From Ichthyophis bannanicus (taxonomy: Eukaryota > Chordata > Amphibia > Gymnophiona > Ichthyophiidae), in the NCBI GenBank assembly GCA_033557465.1, contig CM066035.1, positions 898,287,309 to 898,351,308 of the forward strand: 64,000 bases of DNA, in the 5' to 3' direction. The notes beneath the pieces were generated by a model. The model was not told where the DNA came from. It ran no database searches and saw only the letters and a program-made list of their open reading frames with translations. The position numbers were made by a program, and so were the translations under genes. Numbering within the stretch: position 1 is the stretch's first letter; every line of letters begins with the position of its first letter. Shown one piece after another: positions 20,455 to 31,344 of the stretch.

Positions 20455-20885
20455 CTTTATTATTTGACATTTGTTATACCGCTATAGGCACAGCAAAATG
20501 GTATCAAAGTGGTTTAAAATAAAAATGCAAAGCGTAGAACAAAAATAAATAAAAAACAAACAAACCAAAAACAGACAAGACAGGGGACATACAGACACAA
20601 GGGTTGGGAATGAAGAGAACAGCATCATTGGAGAAAGACAACTAAGAAACCGGTATACAACAGAGACTTAATCCACTTTAAAGATATTTATAAGGCTTAA
20701 GTGAATTCCAAGTAGCAGAACAGATCTATTATTTTAAGCTGCTTATATGAAGGGACCATTAGTAGTTGTGCTTGTAAGGATGGAAGCTGTTAAGAAGGGT
20801 TATATGGTGTAAGAAAAGCAGGTTAGTTTTCCCTGTATAATATGTGTGGTGAACCATAAAAAGAAACTTAAATTTTATGCAACTT
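20455..20885 (-). mobile_element. L2-type LINE, 3' part, split by L1 (continues at 27758-28120)
   Basis: The left edge has the reverse L2 3' signature (ACATTTGTTATACCGCTATA on +). The right part after the L1 reads, on minus, through LFDYCNSLL-like coding near 27870-27890, the L2 box. The two parts join at the L1 target duplication. Confidence 0.6.
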
Positions 20886-20900
20886 AGAAATGGTAACCAA

Positions 20901-20982
20901 GAGACTTCCGGTGACGTCACAGAGCTAATGGCAGCCTAAAAGCCTAGCTCTGTCTGATTCCCGAGAGTGGTGATATTGTGGT
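20901..20982 (+). promoter_or_regulatory. L1 5' leader with a CRE site
   Basis: A perfect cAMP-response element TGACGTCA lies at 20912-20919, 11 bases inside the element. The leader before ORF1 is only about 80-110 nt. Internal promoter function is inferred from position. Confidence 0.5.
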
Positions 20983-21504
20983 GTGTCCCCCAGTGCCAAA
21001 GTGGAGGGCAAGCGAGCAGTCAGCAGTCGGATGGCCGCGAAGAAGAAATTGGAGGGTTTCCAGTCCCCTTATGTGCGTCAGGAGCTGATGGTGGCAGCGG
21101 TGGTGGAGTCGGCCTGCTCCAATGCGGGAGCGAATGGCGACAGCTCCAGGGAGGAAGGTGGTACAGATACGGAGGAGCTGGAGGAGGTACCCCTTCGTAA
21201 ATGGTTACAGGACTTTAAAATTGAGATGCGGACCGAGATTAAAGCGATGCGGAAGGAGGTAAAAGAAACCTTGCAGGCTATTCAGCAGAGATGAGCAGTC
21301 TGGGCGGCTGCGTGGAGGACTTGGAGAGCCACGTGGAGGAGTATGAGCGCGAGATGCGTGGGATGGCAGCCCTGCAAGAAAATCTCCAGGCCCAGCAAGA
21401 TGAGCTGCAGGAGAAAATTGAGGAGATTGAGGATCGAGCTCGGAGAAACAACTTACGTTTTCGGGGGGTGCCTGAGGACGCCGGTGCTAAAGATGGCTCC
21501 AGAA

Positions 21505-22503
21505 TCAGAATCTTCGCATACAACATAAAAAGACCGAAGTGCTGTTTATCACCAGAAACTCGAACTTCTCTCCACCTACACATCTAAAAGTCGGCGATGT
21601 AGAGCTGCAATCCAAGCCCTCAATCCGTTACCTGGGGGTTACCCTGGACCAGAGCCTCAACATGAAGGCACACATTGGAAACATGGTCAAATCAACATAC
21701 CACAAAATTAGGACTCTCAAACATCTGCGTCCCCTCTTACAACCAGACGACTTCAGAACCATTTTCCAGGCCCTAACCATCCCACATCTGGACTATGCCA
21801 ATGCGATACTCCAAGGACTCCCAAAATCTACGATGATCCCTCTCCAGCTCGCCATGAACGCCGCTGCCAGAGTTCTGAACGGGGCCTCGAGGCGTGACCA
21901 TATAACACCCATCCTCAAGAGTCTCCACTGGCTCCCTATCCACTATAGGATCATCTTCAAAACAATACTACTAACATTCAAGGCCATAAATGGTCCCTCC
22001 CCCATGTCCCTTGCCGGTCTCGTACACAACCCCCCCCCCCCAATAGAGCCAGAAGAACTACAGCAGTAAACGCTTTGGCAATCCCCAAAACACTAACCCA
22101 ATGCACTCAGGCTACAGCAAACAGGGCCTTTAGTATCAATTCTCCCAGACTCTGGAATGCCCTGCCCCCCAACATACGTGCAATCCAAATCTAATCAACT
22201 TTAGAAGGGCATTGAAACACCACCTTTTCTGCGAATGCTACCCAAATAAAGATGCATCATTCCGACCTTCCCAAAATTAGCCCTGCGCCCAATATAATTA
22301 TGTTCTCTAATGTAATGTATACCATGTAAATAATTCTATGTTTAAATATGTGTAAATAGTTCATTTAATTTTCTGACCATCCAAGTTGAATTACCTGTTT
22401 AACTGTAGTTTTACGGTTAACCCACCGTAAAACATAATTGTTCCATGTGAACCGCACTGATATTGAAGAGCGCGGTATATAAGAGAAATAAAATAAATAA
22501 ATA
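21505..22503 (+). mobile_element. L2-clade LINE 3' portion nested inside L1 ORF1
   Basis: It contains the L2 RT C-terminal region and ends with GCGCGGTATATAAG and an AAATAAATAAATAAA tail at 22503, where L1 ORF1 resumes at once. This is the innermost insertion of the nest. Confidence 0.8.
21539..22069 (+). CDS. L2 RT C-terminal fragment
   Basis: Landmarks are PSIRYLGVTLDQSLNMKAHI, IPHLDYANAILQGLPKS (DYxN box) and LHWLPIHYRIIFKTILLTFK. The frame closes soon after a 12-C run (22030-22041). The usual downstream NRAFSINSPRLWNALPPNIR continues in a different frame after that run, so the break is a homopolymer length change. 5'-truncated: no catalytic YADD is included. Confidence 0.8.
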   Translation: MLFITRNSNFSPPTHLKVGDVELQSKPSIRYLGVTLDQSLNMKAHIGNMVKSTYHKIRTLKHLRPLLQPDDFRTIFQALTIPHLDYANAILQGLPKSTMIPLQLAMNAAARVLNGASRRDHITPILKSLHWLPIHYRIIFKTILLTFKAINGPSPMSLAGLVHNPPPPIEPEELQQ

Positions 22504-23101
22504 AAGACTGTGTGGCAGTGGTCCAGAAGCTCTGTGGCCAAATCCTGCAACGTGGGGAAGTGGCTGGCATGAGCGATGAGCAAGTTGGCGTGGAGAGAGC
22601 TCATAGAAGCTTAGGCCCCTGGCGGGAAAAGCAAGCAAGGGACATTATAGCCTGTATGAGCAGCTTCCCACAGAAAGAACAAATTTTGAGTGTGGCCCGG
22701 AAGTTTGGGCGCATTGCATGGGAAGGTCATGAAATTGAAGTCTTTAATGATCTGTCTAAAGGCACGCTGGACAGACGGAGGGCGATGAGAGAAGTCACTG
22801 CGTATTTGAGGGGACAGAACCTTTGATATCGCTGGATGTTCCCATTTGGGGTCTTGTTGTCGGTGAATGGTGTGAATCGGAAGGTGAAATCCATGGAGGA
22901 GGCGTGGGCCACCCTGCGAGAACTGGGCTGTGAGGGGTTGCCTAAAGTGGGGGAGACAGAGCGGCAGTGGAAGGCCCCTGCGGAGACGAGCAAACAGCAA
23001 CGTACACCCAGTGCACAATGGCAACGAGTTGGCGAGCATGGGAAGCGTCTGAAGAGGATGTCCATGGAACGGTGGAGGGCTGCTTTGGAGACAGCTACAT
23101 G

Positions 23102-23469
23102 AGATGGGAGCCAGGACTGGATGCTTCCGGCTGCGAGTATTGCTCCTGAGGAGGGGTGTTAGAGCCCCTGTTACTGGGATCGGACACTGGACTCATAGGG
23201 CTAACGGGGGGAGGGGAGGGAGGGGAAGGAGGGGTGTGGGGTTGTCTGTGGAGGGGATTGTAAGTTAAATGGGGTGATTTGTTGTATGATAAGAGGGTGG
23301 AGGAGGAGGGGGGAATGGGTGGCACGGGGGGGGGGTATGGTGGGACGGGATAGGATAGGACGTCCGGGAGGGGAAGCAGATGAGGAGGTTAGGGGGGGGA
23401 AGGGGAGGCAAGGGGAGAGGGGGGGATCAGAACACAAGGAGGGTGGTGGATGGGGGGGGATAATTTCCA
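23102..23469 (+). other. G-rich spacer between L1 ORF1 and ORF2
   Basis: From about 23195 the plus strand is a dense series of G runs (such as GGGGGGAGGGGAGGGAGGGG) with quadruplex-forming potential. Proline-rich frames on the minus strand are a by-product of this composition. Confidence 0.6.
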
Positions 23470-26400
23470 TTGATGGTGCATATTGGAACAATTAATGTGA
23501 AAGGGCTGAATTCTCCTACTAAGAGAGGGTTGCTCTTTCAGGAGGTGATGAGAGATCAGTGGGATGTGGTCTTGATTCAGGAAACCCACTTGCGAGCCTG
23601 TGAGGTGGGGCGGTTGCGACATCGGCAGTACCCTCATCAGTATTTTTCCTGCAGTAAGGAGGGAGGTAGAAAGGGGGAGTGGCCATTTTGATTCGGGAGG
23701 GGTGTGGGATTCGGGTGGAAGGGTCCTTTAAGGATATGGAAGGAAGGGTGGTAGGGGTTAAAGGGAAATTGGAGGGGGAGGATATTGTGGTGGTGGTGGT
23801 GTATGGTCCTAATGGGCAGCAAAAAGGGTTCTGGCACAAAGTAGGGCACCTTATTGAAGGGGCAGATGATGGGAAGGTTTTGGTGGGTGGGGATTTTAAT
23901 TTAGTGCTGGACCCGAGGGTTGATCGTAAGCCGAGGGGGGGAGAAAAAATAGGCTGGAATTGCGAAAGGTGATGGGGCAATATAATTTGGTAGACATGTG
24001 GAGGGCCCTTAACCTGGGGGGAGAGGAGTACACCTTTCATTCTGCTCCACATGATAGTTGGAGCCAGATAGATATGTTGCTGCTAGATAAGTCCTGGATG
24101 AAGGAGGTGCTGGATGGGGGCATCTAGCCGGTGGGCTGGTCTGACCACAGGGCAGTGGTGGTGAATATTAAACACCCGGGGAAGGGTGGAGGGGTGTTTT
24201 GGAAGTTGAACGATAGTTTACTCAGGGATGGGGCGGTGGTGGACGATGTTCGGGCGGCTATAAAGGAATATTTGTGTTTTAATGATACGGGGGAGGTGAA
24301 GGAGGTAGTTGTTTGGGAGGGGTTGAAGGCGGTGGTGCGGGGGAGATTTATTATGTGGGGGGCAAGGAAGAAGAGGGAGAGGGAGAGATGTGAGGAAGCA
24401 CTGCGGAAGGAGTTAATGGTGGCGGAGGAGAGGTACCGGAGGTCAGGGGCCCGGAAGGATAGAGGGGAGATGGAGAGAGTGAGAGTAGAATTGCGGGCGT
24501 TACAAACTGCTAAAGTGAATTTTCTCTTACAACAGGCGCAGCAGAAGCAGTACGAGTTTGGGGATAAGGCTAGTCATTTGTTGGCACGGAGATTACGGCA
24601 GCAAAAAGGGATAGTGACAATTTATCAGATAGAGGGGCAGGGGGGGACGCTTTGTAGGGGGGATGTAGCTATTCAGGAGCGGTTTATGGAATATTATCAG
24701 GAGCTTTACCGAGAGATGGATGGGGTGAGGGGGGGGGGGGGATAGCGGAGTATTTAGAGGGGATATCCTTACCTGAATTAACTGAAGGGGCCATTGGGGA
24801 GCTGGAGGATGAGATCACGAGGGACGAATTGGAGAGGGCGGTAAAGGGGTTGGTTGGAGGGAAATCGCCGGGTTTAGATGGGTTAACTGGGTCCTTTTAT
24901 AAAGTATTTCGGGGAGAGGTAGGGGGTCTTTTACTGCGGGTATTCAATGGGGTCCTAGCAGATGGGGGAGAATTGTCAGCTGATATGCTCACGGCGGGGA
25001 TTACGGTGTTGCTGAAACCAGGGAAGGATCCGGTGAGGTGTAGTTCGTATAGACCCATCTCTTTGTTGAATGTCGACGTTAAATTGTTAGTGAAAATTCT
25101 GGCGGGAAGGTTGGCGGTGTGGATGCCCGGGATCATTCAGATGGATCAAACTGGCTTTATATCTGGGCGGCAGGCAGCGGATAATATAAAGAGGGCAGTT
25201 GGAGTGATTTGGGAGGCGCGGCAGGAACAGGAGGATTTCCTTTTGATGTCCATAGACGCTGAAAAGGCCTTCGATAGAGTTCACTGGTGGTTTTTACTGC
25301 AGGTATTGAAGAAGGTAGGGTGTGGGCCGAATTTTTTAGCATGGGTGGGGGCTTTATATAATGGTCCACGGGCTCGGGTAAAGGTTAACGGGAGGTATTC
25401 CCGTGATTTCGCATTAGGCCGTGGAACTCACCAGGGGTGTCTGCTCTCGCCCCTGCTTTTTGCAATGGTGGTGGAGCCGTTGGCGGAATGTATACGGTTG
25501 AATGGTCGGATTCGGGGATTACGTCGAGGGGAGGGTGAGCATAAGATTTCCTTGTATGCTGATGACATTTTGTTATACATGGGTAATCCGCTGGTTTCGA
25601 TGCCTGAGGTGCTGCGGGAGGTAGAAAGGTATGGGGCAGTCTCGGGTTTCAAAATGAATGTGGATAAAACCGAGGTGCTGAAAGTCCAGTTGGATATGGA
25701 GGTTGAAGGGAGGTTGAAGAGTATGTTTCAGCTGCGTTGGGTGCAGGGGTCTCTGGGTTACTTGGGGGTTCAGATCACTGATCGGTATGAGACCTTATTT
25801 TCCGCTAACTACCCCAGGCTTATTCGCAGTATTTCCAATGATCTGCTAGGTTGGATGAGGATGGAGACCTCCTGGTTGGGGAGAATTGCGGCTATCAAAA
25901 TGAATATTCTGCCCCGATTGCTTTATTTATTCCATGCCTTACCGGTGGAGGTACCGGAGGGGGTGCTGTGGGCACTCCAGCGGAAGGTGTTTAGTTACAT
26001 CTGGAAGAGGAAGCCACCGAGAGTGGCGCGGGAGGTGATGTACGCGCCTAAGGAGGAGGGGGGTTTGGGGGTTCCCAATCTGAAAGCTTACTATTGGGCG
26101 GCACAGCTTGCTCATGTACTGGGTTGGAGGGGGGGGGGGGGAGGTGCGACCTTGGGTGAGCCTGGAGAAAGGGAGGGTCAGTGGGGGTCGCTTAACTGCT
26201 TGGCTCTGGGCACCCCGGGTGGGGAGGGGGGAACTGGGGCGGGGATCACCGGGGATGCGCCAGGTCGTACGGATCTGGGATAAATCTTGGGGTCTGGATA
26301 TTGCGCGGAGGCAGACGGAGTTCTCGGTGATGACGCCTTGGAGGGGTTGTAGAGCTTTTAAGCCAGGTTGGGAGGGTGGTCGGTTTGATCTTTGGACAAA

Positions 26401-27289
26401 GAAGGGCTTGGTGTGTAGTTTTCAGCTGCTGGAGGAAGGAGAGTTGCGGAGTTTTGCGGAGGTGCAGGAGGAATTTAAGTTGGAAGCTGGGGATAGGTAT
26501 GCCTATGTGCAAATTAGGTCTTTTTTAAGGAGGGTGGTGGGGATGGATAAGTTGGGAGAGGAGGCCTCGGGGCTGGAGGCAATGTGGTTTGGGAAGCGAG
26601 GTTCCAGGGGCATGGTGTCTGGGTTATACAAGGTGTTTTTGGGGGGTGGCGGTGGGAAGCATAGGTATATGGAGCAGTGGGAACGGGACTTTGGTAGAAC
26701 CTTATCGATGGTAGAGTGGAAAAAGGTATGGGATCAGATTAAGAGGGGTCTCAGTTCTAGTAGGGCCAGAGAGAATAGTTACAAAGTACTAATGCGTTGG
26801 TATTATACCCCTCATCGCTTGCATAAAATATATAAGGAGGTGTCTCCTCTTTCTTGGAGGGGGTGTGGGGAGATAGGGACTTTTTGGCATGTGTGGTGGA
26901 GCTGTGCGAAGGTCCAAAGCTACTGGAAGTGGCTAGCGGGGTGGCTCAAGGAGAAATTGGGGATAGAGGTGGCGGTGGAGCCCACTTTCTTATTGTTGGC
27001 TTTGTGGGGGGAGGGGGGGAGTGGGCAGGGGGGTAAGATGGTGCTGACCTGTTTGTGTGCGGCGCGGTGTGAGATTGCAGCAGCATGGAAACAAAGGGAG
27101 ATGCCCTCGGTGGAGCAGTTTGAAAGGCGTCTTAGGTTTATAGTTCTTATGGAAAAGTTAACAGCAGCTCGACGGCAGAGATTGGGGGGGTTTGAAGAAC
27201 GGTGGGGTGAATTGTGTTGTGTTCTGGAGGTGGGGGGGGAGGGGTGGGGTAGGGCAGGGTGGAGGGCTTGGGGGGGTTGGGATGAATAG
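23470..27289 (+). pseudogene. L1 ORF2: endonuclease, reverse transcriptase, C-terminal knuckle
   Basis: AP-type endonuclease: IGTINVKGLNSPTKRG, WDVVLIQETHL, VVVYGPNGQQKG, VLVGGDFNLVLD and GWSDHRAVVV (23470-24170). RT: GKSPGLDGLTGSFYKVF, YRPISLLNVDVKLL, MSIDAEKAFDRVHW (motif A), GTHQGCLLSPLLFA (B) and SLYADDILLYMG (C). C-terminus: GTFWHVWWSC and on to 27289. Frame breaks occur at a G5 run (about 23673), an A run (about 23944), a 13-G run (24729-24741) and a 13-G run (26129-26141). One TAG lies at 24125-24127. Four of the five lesions are thus homopolymer slips. The longest open block is 24829-26283 (RT). Confidence 0.9.
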
Positions 27290-27742
27290 GGGGGGCTTTG
27301 CAGGTGGGGGGTGGGGAAGGGGGAGGGAGGGCTGAAGGGGATGGGTGGGCTGGGGGGGTGGGGTTAGAGGGAGGGGGGTAGGTCTTCGACTTGGGTGAGT
27401 AGGGGGTGGGAGGGAAGGTTGGGGAGGCCCATGGGTTCCCAGTTGGGAGGGTACAGATTGTTAATATAATTATAGACAATTCCGATGGTGGGTGGGGCAA
27501 TGTGGATGTGATTGCAATGGTATCTACCGGGCATCTTGGGGATCTAGTGTCAAGGGATGTTATCTTGCTTTGGGATGGAGGATTATATTGTGTTATTCTT
27601 GCCTACCTTTTTGTTGGAGGTATATGTGGGGTGGCTTTGGTGGATGTTAGTTACCATATGTCTAGAAGTGTTTTGCTCTGTTATTTGTGTATGGTTTTAT
27701 ACTGGAATTGTTGACAATAAAAAGTTAAAAAAAAAAAAAAAA
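27290..27742 (+). other. L1 3' untranslated region with G-runs and poly-A
   Basis: 27290-27440 is strongly G-rich with many GGG+ tracts. It is followed by mixed sequence, AATAAA at 27717-27722 and a poly-A of about 17 nt. G-quadruplex motifs in 3' UTRs are a known feature of mammalian L1. Confidence 0.65.
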
Positions 27743-27757
27743 AGAAATGGTAACCAA

Positions 27758-28120
27758 TGTTCCTTAATGAAAAGCGGTGCTATGGGATGTGAATGGCGAA
27801 CACTGTAGGTTAACTTTACAGCCGTGTTTTGTAGAAGCTGTAAGCACTTGATAGAATATTGTGGGAGTAAGGAATTGCAGTAATCAAAACGACTTAAAAC
27901 TAAGAGCGAATTAACAGCAGAAGAGATTTTTTTTATTGAGCAGTGGTTTTAAAGATCCAATCAGACTCAGTGCATAAAGAGACTTCTTAACTAGAGAGGA
28001 GATGTGAGTGTGGAAGGACAAATCTTTATCCAAAATAATCCCTTAAAAGATAATGCATCTTTAATAAGAATGATAGTACTGGCCATCTTAGGAAGGTAAT
28101 CACAGGAGAATCGCACAGCA
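27758..28120 (-). pseudogene. L2-type LINE, continuation after the L1 insertion
   Basis: The minus reading near 27870-27890 gives the FDYCNSLL box, preceded downstream by SVRH/HWLP-like wording. It joins 20455-20885 through the L1 target site. Heavily decayed. Confidence 0.55.
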
Positions 28121-28445
28121 GAAGATTTGGAGACACCGGCTTCCAATCAAGTGGTGGGATATATTTAAAATCCTGACACATCTTGAAAGCACTTAATTAC
28201 AAGGCGCCTCTGAACACATTGTCAGTGCTCAGAATATAGTATCGACTGTGTCCTTTGCGTTCTGAAAGTAGAATACTGCTAGATGTGCCGTCCCACAAAG
28301 TGATTCACTTAAAAGCGTTGCGAGGACGGATACTTTCATGTCACATCTAAACTGTGGAATTCGCTCCCATCTGAGCTATGTTTGATTTTGAAGGAAATGA
28401 AAGGCATACCTTTTTTATGTGGGATGATGGTACTGTTTAGACTTT
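28121..28445 (+). pseudogene. L2-clade fragment, right part of the outermost nested copy
   Basis: Plus reading gives RLPIKWWDIFKI, HILKALNYKAPLNTLSVL, LRSESRILLDVPSHKVIH and a WNS-type ending. This continues the fragment at 20156-20450 directly. A 26-bp sequence is duplicated in tandem at about 28456-28511 just beyond. Confidence 0.6.
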
Positions 28446-28511
28446 TAATAATGGAGCAGGCAGAAGTATATAACCAACCTAATGGCAGGCAGAAGTATAT
28501 AACCAACCTAG

Positions 28512-31220
28512 ATTAATGTATTCACCAGTTAGGATTATTTTGCTTCATTATAATATCAAGACCATTGAAGGTTTGCTTTTTTTAATATTTGTAGTGTCTT
28601 TCATAGAACTGTGTCTGAAAGTGTTCTGGAATTAGAGTCTAGAATACACGCAAAACATGCTGCGCCAGACCTTATTCATTTTCTCAAAAAATCCTATGAA
28701 TTTGCTGAGTCAGCACTGTGCTCTGTGTCACACCGATGTCGAAGGGCGATCATAGATAACACCTTGATATGCTGTAATATGATCTTTGGCCCTCTCTGAG
28801 CTGATATAGCAGTGAAATGAGTATCAAGGAACCATATTCACCTTTAGTGAAATGTCTTAGCACTGAAAAATACATATTAATTCCATTTATTGCGGGATAT
28901 GATTGAATAAAAAGAACATTCGGGTGGATTCGGTGCTGCTGAAAGGCGGCAGCATTGAAAACCAAAGTCCTTTGTTTATCCAGAGGACAAGTACCGCAAA
29001 AACTATCCGTACAAGCTTCCCCGCAGTACTCTGCACTACCACAGCGGCGCCGTTCAATTCCAACTTCTGGTTCCCTGGATGAGACTTTGTGAGATGGATG
29101 GAATGGGATAGACTGAGGTTAAAGACCAAACCGTTATGGGCTCGCCCGATGACTCCTGTTGAAACCTTGCCTTTTGAAGGTGGACTAGTACCCTGGCTTC
29201 TTTATCGCCAGCAAATCGTCAGGATACTCTGTTCACATCAGCTTTGTTTATGGAGGGACAGGTTATTGCCATTGCTAGGGAGATCTTTTGCTTAACATGC
29301 TTCTTTCAAGATTTAGAAGTGAGGGCAGACCGGGGATAATCCTTAGTCGGAAGCAACATGGGAAATGTCAGTGTCATGTCCTATATGGCTTCATGTCGTT
29401 TTTGAACGAAACAGAAGAAAACCCCACAAAATGTCATCACGTCTGTCTGTTGTTAATCATGCGCACTATTGAGCGACTGTGCTCACTATTCATGCGTGCA
29501 CAAATAGCTCACACTAATGCCTAACGGCACGCGACATTAACAAAAGATGGGAAGTAATGAAATTTAAACAAAGCTAAAAACTCCACAAATGACACGAGAA
29601 AGTAAAAAAATAAAAATTTTTTGGCCTGCTCCCCCCCCCCCCCCCCCAAGGTGTGTAAATCCAGCAGAGAGACAAGTGAATATTTACATCTGCTCCGGAA
29701 CAGGCATAAATATAGTCGTGTATAAGTGGCAGGTCTAGAAGAGAAGGGAATTCGTACATGTGCATTTTCCCTTTCTGAAACTGCCGCTGTTTATGCATAC
29801 ACGGGCTACATCCACTTCTACGACTGGTTCGAAACTTACCTTCAACAATATTCCTGCAAAGCTGTATGGGAGTCGTCTGCCTGCGAGCTGCCGGTGGGGG
29901 AGGGGCTGCAAGACTGAAAGCAGGGCACCGAGCACCTCCTCCTATCGGATGCAGCGTGGGGAGCTCTGCAGGAACATTGCCGTCCACATTATCCATTTCT
30001 TATCCTGACCATTATAGAGGGGTTATTGATCATTTTTTGGTTGCATGATTATCTTTTTCTAATTAACTTTATGTTTTGCTTATATAAATAATTGTTATTT
30101 TGGACATGGTCTTTTTTAATCAAATTAGGTTTGCTGGACTCTTGTTGGGGCTTTTTAAATTCATGTGCTTATATAACTGTTTATAAGTTTTATATCTCAG
30201 ATTGCACACTTTTGTATTTTATGTTTTCTGATTTATAGCTGAAGTTTTCTGCTTCGCTTTGCTTGTTTTATTTTATGTTGTTTTCTGTGCTGAGTGGGTA
30301 CGGTGACCCTGTAAAGGCAAATTATTAAATCAAATTCTTTTCCACCTCTCATTGCCCCAGCACGGCAAAAGCAGCAGCAGTTCAGGTTTTTCTCCTATCA
30401 CATCCACTGCCCTGCAAACATACCTCAGCCCCGCTCTGAATCAGTCTCTGAATCTGTGCACTTCTGAGACTACCGGAGGTGGGGCGAGGTTAATGCCAAA
30501 TCGTGATGGTAGTTTACTAAGGTGGGAACCAATCTAAAACCACTGGCTCAATGCAGAGTTTCTTTTGAAAAGACACATGTGGATCTCAGGTCACGAGTTA
30601 ACCTGACCCACTAGCTTAGTGGATCATGACTCCAAGTCTTTGAATCCTTAGCAGTGAAACTGGCTGTTAGCCAACATTTCTGTGAGATTTTATGAGTGCA
30701 GCAATCTTGAACCAGTTGATATCTTGAAGTTTCTTTTAGCCCTAACGTTATGATCTTTTCCATTGTGCATGCATTTACAAATCATACCCGTTTAGACATT
30801 TTCCTGGGAGCTGTAGAATCATTATCTGATCCCAGGGTCACTACATGCCCTAGGGGCAGGTTTATTAAGCCACGTTAGGCTTTTGCAGTTAATGCGAGTC
30901 TGTTGGCTTAATCAGACTTTTCTAGATAATATATTGAAATACATAAATAAACCAAAAATAAGCACTTGTGTATCCAGCCAGCCTGCATTCAGCATGGATC
31001 AGGATTCTTTGATCTAGTTTAGCACTGTGAGGTTTCAGGAGGCAGACTAGAAAATTGAAAACTCTGCTTCAAAGAATGGCTGAAAATATTCAGCTTGCAC
31101 AGGAAATAATGGCCTTGTTTGATGCCTTTGTCAATAGAATAGAGTAAGAGTGTGGGATCTTCTCTAGCTTTGTAAGAGCCTGGGAATCACTGATATTTAA
31201 ACTGCCTTTTCTTCTTTTGT
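28512..31220. other. Mostly unrecognised sequence
   Basis: No recognisable transposon protein or host exon was found. It contains a 17-C homopolymer (29631-29647), an AT-rich block (30010-30330) and, at 30848-30910, a GGGGCAGGTTTATTAAGCC stretch. That stretch resembles the ends of the small palindromic element at 36914. Confidence 0.4.
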
Positions 31221-31222
31221 AG

Positions 31223-31340
31223 ATGGCTTCCTCTGGGCCGCAGAGCTGCTGGGTTGGCAAAATCAAGAGACATTCAATGGCATTTAAGTCTTCTGTGGTT
31301 ATCATTTTGCTTCTCTTCACTGTGATTGCACCCCTGAAAG
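31223..31340 (+). CDS. Candidate host first coding exon encoding a signal anchor or signal peptide
   Basis: A CT-rich tract ending in AG (CTTTTCTTCTTTTGTAG, ending at 31222) directly precedes ATG. A branch-like CACTGAT lies about 35 nt upstream. The frame encodes about 39 residues: a polar/basic start (MASSGPQSCWVGKIKRHS), then a hydrophobic segment (MAFKSSVVIILLLFTVIAPL). It ends at a good splice donor, AAAG|GTAAGG, at 31341. This would suit the N terminus of a type II membrane or secreted protein with a non-coding exon 1 upstream. I do not recognise the gene. A chance arrangement is possible in a window this large; no second exon was found. Confidence 0.4.
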
Positions 31341-31344
31341 GTAA

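Larger units (their letters stand above)
20983..23101 (+). pseudogene. L1 ORF1 (RNA-binding coiled-coil protein), split by an L2
   Basis: ORF1p coats L1 RNA. The likely start is the ATG at 21031 or an earlier codon at 20983. A coiled coil follows (EEYEREMRGMAALQENLQAQ), leading to EDRARRNNLRFRGVPED, the conserved L1 ORF1 junction into the RRM-like domain. An L2 (about 21505-22503) interrupts here. ORF1 resumes with VERAHRSLGP, ARDIIACMSSF, EGHEIEVFNDLSKGTLDRRR and YRWMFPFGVLL, ending at 23101. Lesions besides the L2 are a frameshift at about 21290 and an in-frame TGA near 22824. The TGA sits where an Arg codon is usual. Confidence 0.8.
20901..27742 (+). mobile_element. L1-clade (L1/Tx1-like) LINE, full-length architecture, with a nested L2
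   Basis: The element runs from GAGACTTCCGGTGACGTCAC to a poly-A ending at 27742. It is flanked by a perfect 15-bp target duplication AGAAATGGTAACCAA at 20886-20900 and 27743-27757. It has a short 5' leader, ORF1, a G-rich spacer, ORF2 (endonuclease, RT, C-terminal knuckle), a G-rich 3' region and poly-A. Without the nested L2 it is about 5.85 kb. The intact duplication and short list of lesions suggest a fairly young insertion. Confidence 0.92.

Noticed and set aside
23095..24052. Minus-strand Pro/Ser-rich frames opposite L1 ORF2
   Set aside because: Complement of purine-rich L1 coding sequence; no independent support.
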